Notes: a model not told the origin generated them from the sequence alone. Positions 1 to 13,255 are shown, counted from the first letter of the stretch. The stretch: DNA of 64,000 nucleotides from Physcomitrium patens (GCF_000002425.4 NC_037256.1:10589900-10653899); one strand, 5' to 3'. Made by a program: numbers and translations.

Positions 1-1859
1 TTTTGTGATCCCTTGGATATTTCCTATCAGTGACATTCCTTCTTCACCTGCGAATACTCTCTACTTATTCTTCGTTTGAAAACTTTTTTTTCGTAATGTC
101 TTAGTGGGTGTTCAATGCAGATGCTGCTACTGAATTTACGACTTACGAGGATGCAGCCGATAAATTCACATTGCTCGTGCCACAAGGTAATGTGTTGCAC
201 TGTGGAAAGGTTCACATTACTGCAAACAATGGCGATAAGAGAGCATATTTGCGAACATTTATACAGGATTATTTGCGTCACTGAATTAACCTGTGCGGTT
301 CCGATGTCATTTTGTAATCCAGCCTGGAACAGAGGCGAAGGGAAAACGTCCGGGCAAAGGAAAGTCACGGCTTTCTATCCTGCGGATGGCGGTCTTACCA
401 ATGGTGTGTGATGGTTTGAAGTTCATGAGGACTGCACTTAGAATTACTTATTCATCTTAGCGATGTCCATACTTACCTTGCTGATAATCAAGGACTGACT
501 AAAACCTACTGGTTTTCGGATGCCAGTAAATATAGTCATAACAGGACTCGGAGCAGATTTCACGAGTTTAGGATCCTTTGGCACGGCCGACAATTTCGCG
601 GAGAATTTGGTAGAGAATCATCACTGAGAATTTTTGTTTGCGATTTAGAGTCGCATTGATGTGATGTAGATCTTAGCTTCGTTTGGAAAACGGTCCCTGA
701 ATGACATAATAGGAACGATAGTTTTGTGGAAATAAGACGGAACTTTGAGAACTGGCTATGATTGTGCAGGTGAACAGTTTGGACAGGAGTTGGCAGAAAC
801 CCCCGGGCCAGAAAGCAAGGCTTGTGGATTGTAAATCAAGAGCAGGTTTGTGCTAACTTCATTCTTTTCGTAAAAGCCTTCCGTACTGAAAAATTTCGGT
901 TTTTTGTTGGATTCTATGAATAACAATGGGCTTAAATTGACGGCAAGTTTTGTGAGTTGTGAATGTCAGATAAATACTATGTAGAATACACTATACAGAG
1001 ACTCGGAGAGCAGCAGCGGCACTTAGTCTCAGTTGTTGGGATTGGAAACAATGGATGGGTCAACAGATTATACACCGTCACGGGCCAGTACTTTGAGGAA
1101 GACTCAGCCAAATATAAACAAGACATTAACAAGGTATATTCGTATACAAGTATTTGGCGGAATTACTGAACAACTTGGTGTGCAATTCGACTGTATCAAC
1201 CAAGTAGTCTCGCTCTGATTAACTCGCTTGTTTCCTGAACTGCTGTTTGTGAACGTCTCTCAGAATCATTGTTTGTGTGTCCCTGTGCAGATCATCTCCT
1301 CTTTCAAAATACTGTAGTTCATAGATCGAAGACTCGGGGCACAGACTGCAGACCATGGAGTTTATGACTGACCAGCATTGTGGTAAAACCTGGGATTTTC
1401 GTTCCTCATGCTTCGTGTCACAGAGAAGCTCATTGAGTTGGGAGAACTGAAGTGGTTGTGTAAACACGCTGGGGTTGTTTTGCATGTGGTGAGAGCAGAT
1501 GTCCTTCGAGCAGCCATTCATAAATCTCAAGATGAGTTTATTCTGTTCTGCAGAAACTGCCGAACCTGGATTCTTGTAATAGAACCATTCAATAATTTCC
1601 AAGGTCACCATTGGGCCTGAGATATCATCACCTTTATTGCTCATCTTGCTTCTATCCAGTTCTTGTTCTATACATGTTCTGTTTGGCGAGTTTGGCGAGT
1701 ACATTGCCTGTGGAGTTTTTCTTCATTAGTAATGTGAAATGTTCTTCGAAACAAATAAGATTGCCATTTCAATGATCATCTTGCTTATGCCTTCATATCA
1801 TCCCTCAAGTGCATGTACATTCCAAAAAGCACTCACTACCTGAAAGTTTTTTAAAAAGA
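1..1859. other. No recognisable gene
   Basis: The stretch has ordinary, moderately AT-rich composition. It holds several short open frames on both strands, the longest a 161-codon frame on the minus strand (1219-1704). None resembles a family I know, none shows a convincing chain of splice sites, and the longest overlaps an opposite-strand open frame of similar quality. It lies just downstream of the permease pseudogene on that gene's strand, so part of it may be old 3' sequence of that gene. Confidence 0.5.
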
Positions 1860-2960
1860 TGAAGCGGGGAGATGGCGAGCAGGGAGGGTCATACAGTTTA
1901 TATCCTTCGCCATGCGGCGGGTGTCAATGAACTATCCTCGAGTTTCTGGTAATGCAGCTCATACAGCACAGATAGATGGCTCCACAATCTCAAGGCACAC
2001 CACCCCGTGCCTGCCCCTCCCGTAGCGGTCCATAAACACCTGATAGAATAGCTGGCCGATGGCGTGGCCTCCCGCATCGTTGGCGGGGTTCAACAGCTTG
2101 TCAGGGTCTATCACCACGAAGGTTATTCCCATGATGTATGTGAAACCAACGATGGTGGTGCTGATCACAGAGCCCAATATTCTCAGCGCCCCGTTACTGT
2201 CGGATGCATTTGTTTCCTCCGTCTTACAGGCCAGATATACCAATTAGACATTTTGCAAGTTCTGCAGGCGCGTGAGAAGCTCATCCTGCCTTTGGTATAT
2301 TGCATCAGCAGGAGTAGACGTAAGAGACTGTCGCTTCATAGCCACCACGGGGAGGATGATGACCAAGGAAAACGTCCCTGCAAGGCAAGTCGTCAGTCGA
2401 GCACGATCCATCGACGAGGTACTTGGATGTGTGTAATCACCCATGTGTGAGGTAGTGTGGCCAAACCAGTTACCAAGTATTCGCCAAGCAGCAGAGAGCA
2501 GACCCAGGTAGTCGAGGTATTGGATAGGCATTCAGTTGAGCAAGCCAGTTGAGAACAAGATGCATGCGTTCACAGCCACCAACTCGTATTTGTTCGTAAA
2601 ATGTCCCCCACCGTCAGCTCCACCTGTGGCTAGCAACACCATCTCTTGCAAGATCTGCACGAGGGCGAAGCTGACCCTGGATGTGCCCGCCTACTGGGCA
2701 ATCATGCTGAGCTTGACCATAGAAATGGAGTGCGGCGACAACGGATCCATGATCTTTCTCTCCAGCGAGAGTAGAAAAGAGGTAACATCTTCACTCACTG
2801 AGTAAATGCACTGCTGTTGTGTGCTTGGAAAGAGCAGAATAGTTTATCAGCCTGTTAATCGTGATGCGAAGGGTTTCCATTTGGGGATTGCGAGTTGAGC
2901 GCTCCAGAAGTAGAGTCCTCCTGATGTTGGAAACCAAGAGCATATCTGGTTCAATGATTG
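1860..2960 (-). pseudogene. Broken BAT1-like amino-acid permease (APC superfamily)
   Basis: Read on the minus strand, this encodes consecutive segments that match plant bidirectional amino-acid transporter BAT1 (GABA permease type) in order. First comes FPTSGGLYFWSAQLA near 2890-2935, followed by KWKPFAS. After a probable intron come a VLLATGGADGGG segment near 2620, an ILGSV...GFTYIMGITF membrane helix, the conserved NDAGGHAIGQLFY (about 2060) and then GVVCLEIV. The amino-terminal third and the end of the protein are missing. At least three in-frame stops replace residues that are coding in the family: two at conserved tryptophans (after FASRLTG, and in AQ*AG) and one before MPIQYLDYLG. Intact relatives are membrane proteins of about 500 residues that move amino acids and GABA. 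This copy cannot make one. The neighbouring genes give no hint of a shared role. Confidence 0.82.
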
Positions 2961-4382
2961 CTAGGCAATGTCAACATTCAGTGTTTGAGGATGTTACCAA
3001 TCATCCTGCTGTAAAGAGTATCAGACAGCCATGCACGAGGTCATAAAAATAAATGCATGTATTGTTTGACTATGGCATAAAAGACATTTTTAGATAAGAA
3101 TACATTTTTATATATGGTAATAAAGTGTACAAAAAAGGAAATTAAGTTCTTCAATGTACCACAGAAATAGTGTTTGTCATGTATGGCTTTAGGAAACATA
3201 TTAATTTTAATATTTTTGGGAAAGAAATTCAAACTTCAATTGCGCACGCATCACCTAAGAAGACACATAACTTGAAGGTGCATTATACACACTATAAAGT
3301 TATTGGCCATTTCCATTGTCTATTTCCATACCTTACTGTTCAAAGTTATTTTTCTCTTACAATATTCCTGTACATGTTTATCCTCTTTAAAGCACACGGC
3401 ATTATGGGCAGAGTTGTGATTGTCTCAAGGCAATTGAAAATTACAATCAAACTCAACCAAAACGTGGCAATTAAATGATGCACTTGAGTACATCTTTATT
3501 TTATCTTATTTTATTTACTTGTTTTCCTTTTCTTTCAACATGTTTCAGTGTTTATATGATTGGATCTTGAAACTTGCATATTGAATTTTACACTTATGAG
3601 TATTACCACAGAATTGGTCTGTAAGTAAAGCTAAACTACGCAATGCAAACATGGGACACGTAAGCATGCGCTTAGATGCACAATTGTGTCACTAGTTCAT
3701 ATCTGTTTTCGCACCATCATTCGGTCTTTGAAGACCGAGACATGGGTGGTGGTCAATCTAGATAAAACCCTAAACTCTAAACCTGGAATTGTTCTAGCGT
3801 TGTATAACCAGCACAGTTTTGTTGTCCAGACTGCTCTAAAAGCATCCAACTTTCATTTTAGTATTGTGAGGATTGCGGCGTCGGTTAGCCTTACGCGGAA
3901 CATGTGAGTGAGGGATAGCAAGGAAGTCACAGCGCTCGGATTCTGGGGTCGGTGCGGTGATGATCGATTCGCTCTACGCGTTTGCCTAGTACTGATGTCT
4001 TGACGACAGAGCCACAAACTCGCGGATTGATCCGAACATAGAATACGTAGGGAGCACCGCGGAGATTGTCTGGAGGCAGCTCGAGAACTCATGGCCATGC
4101 TTCCAACTCTGCTCTTGATGAGTATATTCGGCCACTCTAAATTCAAAAGAGCACCATGTCTGCTACTACAACCACATCTCATATGCTCAATGCAGACAAA
4201 CTTGAAAGTGTATTTGGAACTTCATAAAACATGTCCGACATCAAAACATCGCGAATGATCTCTACAAAAACAATCTATTAGTATATTTGCGGCGTGTGGC
4301 ACGACGCGAATTGCGACAGATTGATGAGTAGATTAGAGACTTGCAAAAATGTCGGAGGAAAGTGTCGAGATTCCGAAGCGTT
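2961..4382. other. Intergenic region, no gene recognised
   Basis: No coding region could be supported. The interval contains an AT-rich part (3050-3600) and, at 3765-3773, a telo-box-like AAACCCTAA. At 3721-3738 there is a perfect 8-bp inverted repeat with a 2-base centre. The end near 4260-4382 is the likely 3' untranslated side of the minus-strand methyltransferase gene. Confidence 0.5.
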
Positions 4383-6102
4383 TTAGCTCGAGGGAGAGTG
4401 AGGCTTCTCCCAAACCGCCGAGAAGTAGACTTCATTCCTTTCAGGTCTGTCGGTCTTGGGCACGGTGGTCCATCGGTGGACCTTATAACGAAGCCGCTTG
4501 AAGTAGAGCACGTACTGAGAGATGTCTTCCTCGACAGAGAAGAATCTGTCGATCCACAAGAGTCCGCCAGGCCGCAGCACACGATCGAAGTCGAAGAGGA
4601 CGAAGTCGAGGAGCTGGTGATCGATCCATCCGTCAAGGAGCAGGGTCGTGTGCACGATGTCGAGAGTGTTATCGAAGAACGGCAGGCGTTGGTTAATTGA
4701 AATGTAGAGCGGGACCAGGCCACGGTGCGCGATAGTCTCGCTGAAAGGGGCTCCCAGATTGAGTGTCGCGGTGATAATAGTGATATCATGCTCCTTCATG
4801 CGCGCAGCAAACGTGCCGGTGCCCATGCTGTAATCCAAACCGATTCGAAGCTCCCCAGGTTTGATGGTTAGCACGTCCTCGATGAGAAATTCCGCATCTG
4901 TGGTATTTGGCACCACCCAGCGCTGCTTCTCGTGTCCTAGCAGGTCGAAGCATGGATTGCACTTGAAGAATTTCTTGCGGTGCTTATAGTCTGCGAGACA
5001 GGTGAAATTCTTGCAGTAGTAACTGTCCCACCGGAAGTCGTCGTCAGCAGGTATGGTCCAGAGGGATACATTTGTCGGCCGCCGCGCTCGGAGCATCTGT
5101 GGGCCGCGTGCTCGGCATCGTCGGCGGGGTAGAGGTTCACATCCTCTGATGATGAGCTGCTGCGCGATCAACCAATCGTCTCTGCAATCACCTCCGACTT
5201 TGTAGTCCATATACTTCTCGAGGAGAGGCTTGTTGGTCACGCAAGCGTGGCCAATGGCACCATATGTTGAATTCACTCCCATAAAATTCCTGAGCCCCCC
5301 TCTGTTCTCCATCACCTGCCATTTTGAGGAAGTAAATGCAAGGGCTCAGATAAACTTCAAATAAACTCAAGCACTTACTGTCCGAAAGTTATTAAAATTA
5401 CAAAGTTACCTTAATGTATGTTCGGATTTCTTCCTGCATGAAGAAATCGTATAAGGGATCTGAGGACGTTGCCACTTCGTCGTTGTAGTCGTCATCTTGC
5501 GACTGCGCTCTGATAATCGAAGAGGTCGTTTTTGCCACGTACTTGATCTCTTGTTCATCCTTGGAGACATTTTCCAACGGCTTGTTACGAACTGACGTCG
5601 CGATCATGTCCAAGACTTCCTTCTTACTCAAATGTGTAGTCAGCAGCTTGACTATCCCGTCAAGTTCACTCGTGATCTCCGCTAACACGCTCAGGCTTCG
5701 TAACCTCTCACGCTTCAGATCTGCAAGAGCATTCTGTAGGGAGGTTGGAGTATTCTTCAGTACGATGTCTTGAGATTCAGTCTTTGTTTTGAGCACCTTC
5801 TCCTTCAGGTCAGTGATCTTGAGCGATAGGAGCGCAGAACGCGCAATATTGTCAACGTGAAGATTGTTCTCTTGGACAAACGAAGTGAGGAAGGTCAAGC
5901 TCCCCGTTATCACGAGGAGAAGAAGGCCAATAAAAACGTAAACCCAATTGGGTGTTCCTCTGTGGACGTTGCGCCCCCCCATCAAACCATGATGCTTCTG
6001 TGAATTTTTTACTGCTTCCCGCAGAGGCGACCTATCACTGCTGGCTGAAGACCTTTGAAATTCAGATTTCACAATCCCCTGGGACAGCACCTCTCGGTGC
6101 AT
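4383..6102 (-). CDS. Membrane-anchored SAM methyltransferase-like protein (At1g29790/At5g40830 type)
   Basis: The gene has two exons: 6102-5410 (231 codons) and 5315-4383 (310 codons plus stop). They are split by a 94-base intron with GT at 5409 and AG at 5316, phase 0, predicting 541 residues. I chose the ATG at 6102; a later in-frame Met (residue 41) is possible. Residues about 53-76 form one transmembrane helix, followed by a charged, helix-rich stalk (about 85-180) that may be coiled coil. The carboxy-terminal domain carries the family blocks RDDWLIAQQL, GCEPLPRRRC, YYCKNFTCL, TGTFAARM, LVPLYISI, QRLPFFDNTLDIVH and LRPGGLLWIDRFF. The family is predicted to be type II membrane proteins of the endomembrane system; substrates are unknown to me. 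The SAM motif reads LDYSMGTGTF, where the family usually has a glycine-rich LDIGGGTGTF, and the protein is longer than the roughly 410 residues I recall for relatives. The family call is secure; activity is uncertain. Confidence 0.88.
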
Positions 6103-8299
6103 CGTCACTACGCTAACAGGAAAAACAATCTGCACCGCACTTTTAAACTTGAACAACCTGTATTCTGGGGCTCCAGCTATCAGATTTCTCAACGTAAATC
6201 CAACCCTGTCATTACAACGACACAAAATGTATCAAGTCTGCGTTAAACTCAACACGGCGTCCCGCATTGCAACTGAAAGGTCGCCTGGCTCCAACTGAAG
6301 TTGCCAAACTTTCGGTTTCTGATTCTCTGCTACGCCATTATCCTGATCATGTCATCGCTGTTCAGCAGTCAATGCTAGCGATGTAGTTCACCTATAGGCA
6401 TGTTACTTTCCAACTTGCTTTCTCGTATTTGATCTTCCCTCTCGATCCTCATTTCATAATATCAACTTGCTAAGCACTTCCCCTAACTACCTTACGTGTC
6501 TCTTTGACGTTTGACTAAGCGATGACAGTTAGTTTACCAACTTTTGCGATAACGCTAATAATTTTAATTAGATGTCATCATCACTGGTTTCTCAGACTCC
6601 CATTTCATAAAATTAGCGATCATAGCGATAATTCAGTTTCCTGGAGCAAACATAATAAGAATATTAATAATTACAACAACAACACCAATAATATAAGAGC
6701 CTAATCGGAACCCCACCTGCCCTAAGTTTCGAATTCACAGCGGAATTAATTAATTATTATCAAACGTGGCAAGGGGGTACGCAGGATCGTTACTGCATGA
6801 CAAGCGCAAAGCTGCATGGAACTTGATTATACTCGCTCCTGACCTGGTCAACTACATGCCCCACTTCGTGCGCACATTCTCCGCATAGCTCGAGAATAGT
6901 CCACGTACCGAATGCTCCCAAGCTACCGAAAGCAAAGCCCGAGGGTAGGAATCTAGAGGGAACTAACCAACATCACAACGGTGACGTGAATCTACATGTC
7001 CGGACGCATGTCTCGGTTTGCGGCAATTCCAAGCGAACTTCACCTTTCTGATTCTATGTCGACGATCGATATCGCCTTGGTTAAGAATTGAGAACTCCAC
7101 TTCTGCATTCGTTTACACAAATGGAGAATCAAACTCCACCACAATCGAGCAGATCTCCCAGCACGGCAAGTAAGAAACTGGATCATTCCCGCATCACACC
7201 GAAACAATGGCCCTCATCAACTTTTTGAATATGCGGACCATGTTAGGATGAATTGTTGCGTCGCAATCACACCTTTCCCCTGCTTGTATCTTACAAATGG
7301 AAGGAGACTCATTTCATTGCTACAGTAACCACAATCTATGCGAGTTAGTTGAGATCATGGCTTTTCAGGTGAGGACGTTGCTGGTGACCCATTGGTATGC
7401 AAACGGAAGTGGTCCATACGTGTAGACACGATTCTTCTGCTCATTGAATGCGATTAAGTAGTTGCGTATACGTCAACAACCTCCAAATATGGTAAGTGTG
7501 TTTCGCCAGCACACGCTCAGAACTACAGCTGGTTCAAGTTACGATTGATAAATAGTACTTCAGCCTGGACTAGGATTAGATATCAATGCGTCATGTGAGT
7601 TTGTCGCCAATATTCTCGATCAAGTACCAAGAAGATGTACAATGCTTCACGTGTAGTATAAGGTTACCATGGATACCTGACAGAGATATCTCTAGGCTCC
7701 TCAGAGTCGCATAGCGTTAATACTTCAGCACTCACTCAGCGAAACAGAAGCAGGTTTCGAAAGCAGATCATGCAACCGACAAACACAGTGCATCTTTTGG
7801 AAAGTGCTCCAGACTGATCGACCACAGTCCAGAACTCACCATGTGCAGAATGTGGAAATGAGCTTGATTCTCATCCCAGTCGATACAATATCTCCGGCGC
7901 CTGCTAGTTTAGAATGTTTATAAGTCCCGGCAACAGGAACCGGCATCCGGTGCCGTGACTCTCGCATTCGGGTGGCGATCCATGGATTCTCCATGTCGAT
8001 GATCAGTTCATGTAGCAGTCGTCACGACAGATCGCGGTGAGTTCAGCAGGAACCAGGATCTGTATCGATACTCTGAGGGCGAAATGGCACATAGATGAAT
8101 GGTGCATCCAATTACTCGTGCTCCTAGAATCGTGATTTTCGAGCAATTCGATCCCACCGTGTGGATTTCGAATACAACATCAAGAATCTTGTGGTGTCGG
8201 ACTGAAGCCACTGCACAGGACTCATAGTCACTCCTGACGGTTTTCTTCTCTTTTTCTTCTATTTTGAAACAGGCTGTGTACACCAGATGCATTGATTAG
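6103..8299. other. Upstream region of the methyltransferase, no gene recognised
   Basis: Composition is normal and there are no long open frames with family resemblance. The part next to 6102 is probably the 5' untranslated region and promoter of the minus-strand methyltransferase gene. An open frame at 8008-8292 (minus) shows no recognisable domain. The sequence changes abruptly to very AT-rich DNA at about 8300. Confidence 0.5.
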
Positions 8300-9384
8300 T
8301 GAGGGGTTAAGTACCATTTATAGACCAAATGTTAATTTAGGGACCAACTAAATAGTACGGCAAGTTAGAACCAAAACTAATATGCACAATAATGCAACTG
8401 TGTAAAAACAAGGGATTCAATGGTACAAATTTGTATTGTTTAGTGCCTAACATTTTCTTGGCCATCCATGTCCTATCTCAAGGTTGGAGTAGGATTTTAC
8501 CATGTGTTGGCTTGTTAATTTAGTTTGTGAAGTATGAATTTTTAAAGCATTTGAGTTTAATATAAAAGACATAATCACATTTTAGAACATATTATTTGCT
8601 CACACCATATTTCAAGATTGAAGAATAAGTTGTTTTGTTGTCTCTATATTGTTCAAAGAAAAGTTCACAAAGTAATGACCAAATACTTTTAAATCTTCTA
8701 ATTTATACAAAAATTACTTGTTTCTATAAGAAGTTTGGTCAAAGGCTAGACCTTTTGGAATTAGTGACCAAAATCATTCATAATTGAAGTAATCCAATCC
8801 TAACAATTTTAGTAAGACCTAAATTATAGAATTGGCAAAGAAATGTAATTTCTTTGCATTGTTATATTTTCTATATAATAATAGGTAGTCTTCTTTAATA
8901 AATGATCTCAATTAATATTGCTTCTATAGAAATGTTGTTAATTGTATATTTAATAGACGTGTAATTAAAGACAATAAAATTATCACTAGGAATAAATCTT
9001 AGGCAATTATAATATTATTTGTAGTAATAGTGTTTGATTGGTTTAATAACTACCAAGATTGGATGATCTTTTGACTAAGATGGATAAAAAAATTCAATTA
9101 GGGTAGAAGTTGGAATTAAAAATAGCAGCTAAGATTTGAACATGAAAGAAGGGAGATATTAAGGACTTTTAGCCTTCTTTCTTCATACTCTCTATTGTAT
9201 GTGCATGTATTATTATTGTTATTGTTGTTATTATTAAAGAGTAGTAGGAAAATGTAGGATATTAGAATTAGGATTGGAACAACTAAGAGGAAATAGGAGG
9301 CGAATATAAGGCCAATGCATACAATTTTACAATACTATATGACTAGTATTGAGACCTTTGGTATTGGAGAGACAAAATCATATC

Positions 9385-9660
9385 TTGTATATTATATCTT
9401 CTATTGTATGAATATTTTTGAGTCAAATTTGTAGGTAGAGCTTATAGAACAAATGATTATATATATGGATCTATGTTGGATCTAAGTAAATGAATCAAGT
9501 TTGGTTGTAAATTTGAATTACAAAAGTTCAAGACTAAAGACAGTATTATGAATAATAATAAGAAGGTAATAATCCAATTTTTTGGAGGTTTGACAAACAT
9601 GTGGTTGTTACTATCCTTCAAGAAAGCCTAAAATCCATCTTTTGCAAGCATTTAGTTTGA
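9385..9660. repeat. Dispersed direct repeat, copy 1
   Basis: This segment resembles 11885-12160 in the same orientation, about 2.5 kb away. Shared landmarks in the same order are TCTATTGTAT, AATGAATCAA, TTTGGTTGTA and a stretch near the end with ATC(C)TTTCAAG. The copies are well diverged and carry gaps. They could be ends of an old element or products of a segmental duplication. I cannot name the family. Confidence 0.5.
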
Positions 9661-11884
9661 ATTACACATTCATTCACTTAAATTTGTAGTTTTTTTTTTT
9701 AATTTTTTAGTTTTATTTAGATGTGATTAGATTCCAAAGTTTGTGGTGTTTTTATAGGATATTATTTTTAATATAATTTTAAAAATTAATTCTAAAAGAT
9801 CAAAAATATGCCTTATTTAAGTATTTTTAGAAAAATTACTTAATTTTAAAATTTTATTTTCATATATTTACAAAAAGTAGTTGTTTATTAACGTTCTTAA
9901 GAAAAATGAATTGAATGACCTTTTTCATGCAACTTGGAACTACAAAAGACTATATTCTAATATTAAATTATAAAAGTAAGTAGCAAAAAAATTATTCAAT
10001 CATTGCCAACCAAGTTTTGGTTGCATTTTGATTCATTTTGAAGTGAATACTTGTTATATTGCTTAAAAAAAGTACGCTAATCATTGATAAGATAATTATT
10101 TTTTAAAAATAAGTGCCTTCATTCTTTTCTTGTTTGTTTCAAAGGATCACACAAGACAAATACCACTGAATAAAATTTAACAAAATAATTGTATTTACTT
10201 CTTAAAGCAAAAAATAGAATTATTGCCAATAAAAAGATATAAGATAGGAGTTGTTAAGTAATAAATTTATATTATAAAAAAGTCTTATTAGAGGATATTT
10301 TAATATTTTTAAGAATTAAATTTTTAAAAAATCTAAAAAAATTAAAAAGTTGAAGCCTTTACGATGTATTTGACTAAATATTTTTTATTTATTTATATAG
10401 CTTTAACTACCTAGCAATGGATTGATCTTTACATACAATAAAACTACTTAATTAGATAAAAAGAGTCTTTAAAGCCATGAATAGAGAATATAACTAAAAA
10501 ATATAGTATGTTCTTATAACTATGTTTTATAGTCAGTAACTTAAAATTTAATATTTAAAAAGTTTCTTTTTTTTGGTTTTCATCAATAAATAATTTGTAT
10601 TTGGAAGGTTTTCAGGATGGAATACAATCTTCTTCATAATTTTTAAAAATTAAGTCTTTATTGGATTATTTCTTCTAATAGTTCTTGATAAAACACAAGC
10701 TTATTTATCCATAATAAGTATTTGAATCCAACTAAATAATGTTTATCTTAAAATATTATTGAATATATTATCAAGAATCTTTGTAGTGGTTTAATTCCAA
10801 AAACAATATTTTGACATAATTAAAGACAATCAAGGAATGCATTACAATCATCTTTTATTTTGTGCTTCTTATTGTTCTTAATTCAATGTATCAAAAGTCC
10901 ATTAAAATGAAGAATATTAATATATTTTGATTGTATTATTCTATTTTATAATAAATAATTTATAATTTATTATTATCTTTAATTTATAAGAAATTAGAAA
11001 TAAGAAGATTATTAGCTGTATATATCCTTCAAAAAATAATAATTCCAAATTTTTAGTATTCATGAATTTATTTTTTATAATTTCATTGTATTCTTGGTAT
11101 ATAAAAGATATCATGTGATGTGTCATTAGATGCCAAATCTTGTTGGATGTATGTAATTTAATTTGGTTTAGTAGTTTTCTATCCATATAGTTTTTTTTGT
11201 TAATTGACTTTATTAATGTCAATTAGGATTTAAATGCTTAGTTAAAAAAAATCCTTTAATTTGAAATTCTTGTTAAATCAAATCTTATGAGTGATTTTTA
11301 GAGAGAGAACTTGTATTGTAAGGATTTGCTTAATTATGAAAATTTAGCCATTTAGTAAAGTTTTAGGATTTTTTGTATGTATACTGATATTTTTAGATTC
11401 TTTTTTTGTAATCTAAGATATAGCTTGACTTATTTGTGTATACATTCATAATCTTTTCTTTAATAAGAAATTTTCTTCTATAATTTGTAATGTAGCAAAT
11501 TGAAATGGAATAGATTTGAAAATAAAATAATATAAGATAAAAAAATCCTTCTTCATTTTTTTGAATTTCTCTGCTATTAGATGCTATTATGTTGCTAGAT
11601 CTTGTTGCTCCATAATACTTTACTCATGGACATAGGTCTAGATACGTTGTAAGACATTGTATTTTTGGAGGATATATTGAGGTCATAATATTGTTTGATA
11701 CAAGAGTATAAGGTTGCAATGTTGGGCAGGAATGCTCCAAGGCATATTGCTATGTAATGCCAAAGAGTAAGTGCAATAAAGTTGTGAAGTAGGTAGAATA
11801 ATGTTAAGAAGTGTGTTGTTGGTCCAAAAAGCACAAAGCTTCTTATTGTAGATTGAAATCATTAGTGTTGAAGGAGTGAAACTA

Positions 11885-12160
11885 TACCTTATATATTAGA
11901 CCCTATATTGTATAGATAATTTTGGATCTATCTAGTTTATAAGTATTATAGGTTAAGTAATTTTATATATAGATATATATTAGCTCATAATAAATGAATC
12001 AAATTTGGTTGTAGATTTGAATATTTGAGGTTGAAGGCTAAGGATAGTGTAAAAAATGATATTTCATTTTTTTATAATTTAACAAGCAAGTTGCTATTAT
12101 GATCTTTCAAGGAATTCTAAAGACTCTCTTTCACAATCTAGTCAAGCATTAACACCTTAT
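11885..12160. repeat. Dispersed direct repeat, copy 2
   Basis: This is the partner of the segment at 9385-9660 (see there). It lies immediately upstream of the Gypsy integrase fossil at 12250. Confidence 0.5.
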
Positions 12161-12249
12161 TATCTTAATTGATGCTCTTACATATTACAAGTTTGGACTA
12201 TTGTTAGTCTTTAGACTTTGTAGACTCACATGTTGTTAATTCATGTAAA

Positions 12250-12700
12250 ACTAAATACATGTTAGTGATCATAGAGCATTTTAATAAGAGGATTGAATTT
12301 GTAGCTTTGTCACAATTTTTTTCAAAGTTGGAAACTATGGTTTTTTTTTAACATGTGTTGATCCATTTTTGAACACCTAATAAAGTTTTAATGGATCAAG
12401 GGAGAAAGCTCTTTGTGACTTTTGAGGCTTATGTACTAAAGCTCAAATATATTATTGTATCACCTTTAGAAATTATTTTGAAGTAGATGGCTTTGCTAAA
12501 TAGATAGTTCAAATTGTTAAGCATGGTTTATAAAAGTATAAATCACTTCATAGCAATTATCTTCATTAGGACTTAATATTGCTAAAGATTGTAATTGATT
12601 GCTGCTTTAATATATAGGAATCATTAGCATCTTATAGTCCTTATCAATTATTATATAGATAGTATTGTATTATAATATGGCTATATGGTAAAAGATAAAA
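12250..12700 (+). mobile_element. Ty3/Gypsy LTR retrotransposon fossil (integrase part)
   Basis: The plus strand carries a badly decayed match to the core of a Gypsy-type integrase, followed by the short region usually found just after it. No other part (gag, protease, reverse transcriptase, LTR) could be assigned with confidence. The element is broken by many changes and looks old. The tandem duplication at 12664-13255 begins at its downstream end. Confidence 0.6.
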
Positions 12701-13255
12701 ATATAGGTTCTATTATAGAAGAGCTTAATTGAAAGATATAATAAAAAAATATGGATAAAAGATAGAAAGGTAATAAAACTTTTAGTATTAACATTGTTTT
12801 TTTATAAGAAAGGCTTCTACTTATTTTAAATGGCCATAAATATAGCAAAATAAATTAGATTTAAAAATAAATAATATGAGTATCTTTAAAAAATAATTAA
12901 AAATAGTTTATAGTAGAAATTATCTAAGAAAACCAAGAATTGATACCTTGAGAGGACTAATATTATATTGTAATATGACCCTTAGGTAAAAAATTAAAAA
13001 AAGATTATATTATAGAAGAGCTTAAATAAAAATATTATAGCAAATTATTTCAAAACCAAAGATAATAGATAAGGAGATAATAAAAATTAATAAGTGTAAA
13101 TATAAACTTTTTACAAAAAATAATTCTATTTACTTTAAAAGATCATAAATGAAGCAAATCAAAATACATAAAAATAAAAATTGATATGAATATCTTTAGG
13201 AAAGAATTAAGAGTAGTTTTTAACAAAAATCACCTCAAGAAACTAATACTTAATA
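12664..13255. repeat. Tandem duplication of a unit of about 295 bp
   Basis: Two adjacent copies, about 12664-12960 and 12961-13255, align along their whole length in the same orientation. Landmarks repeated in order are TATTATAGAAGAGCTTAA, an A-rich segment, TTCTA(C/T)TTA(T/C)TTTAAA, AATATGAGTATCTTTA or its variant, and a closing AAGAAA(A/C)C. The copies differ at many positions, so the duplication is not recent. The first copy overlaps the end of the Gypsy fossil. Confidence 0.65.

Noticed and set aside
1219-1704. 161-codon minus-strand open frame
   Set aside because: No recognisable domain, no flanking exon signals, and an opposite-strand open frame overlaps it.
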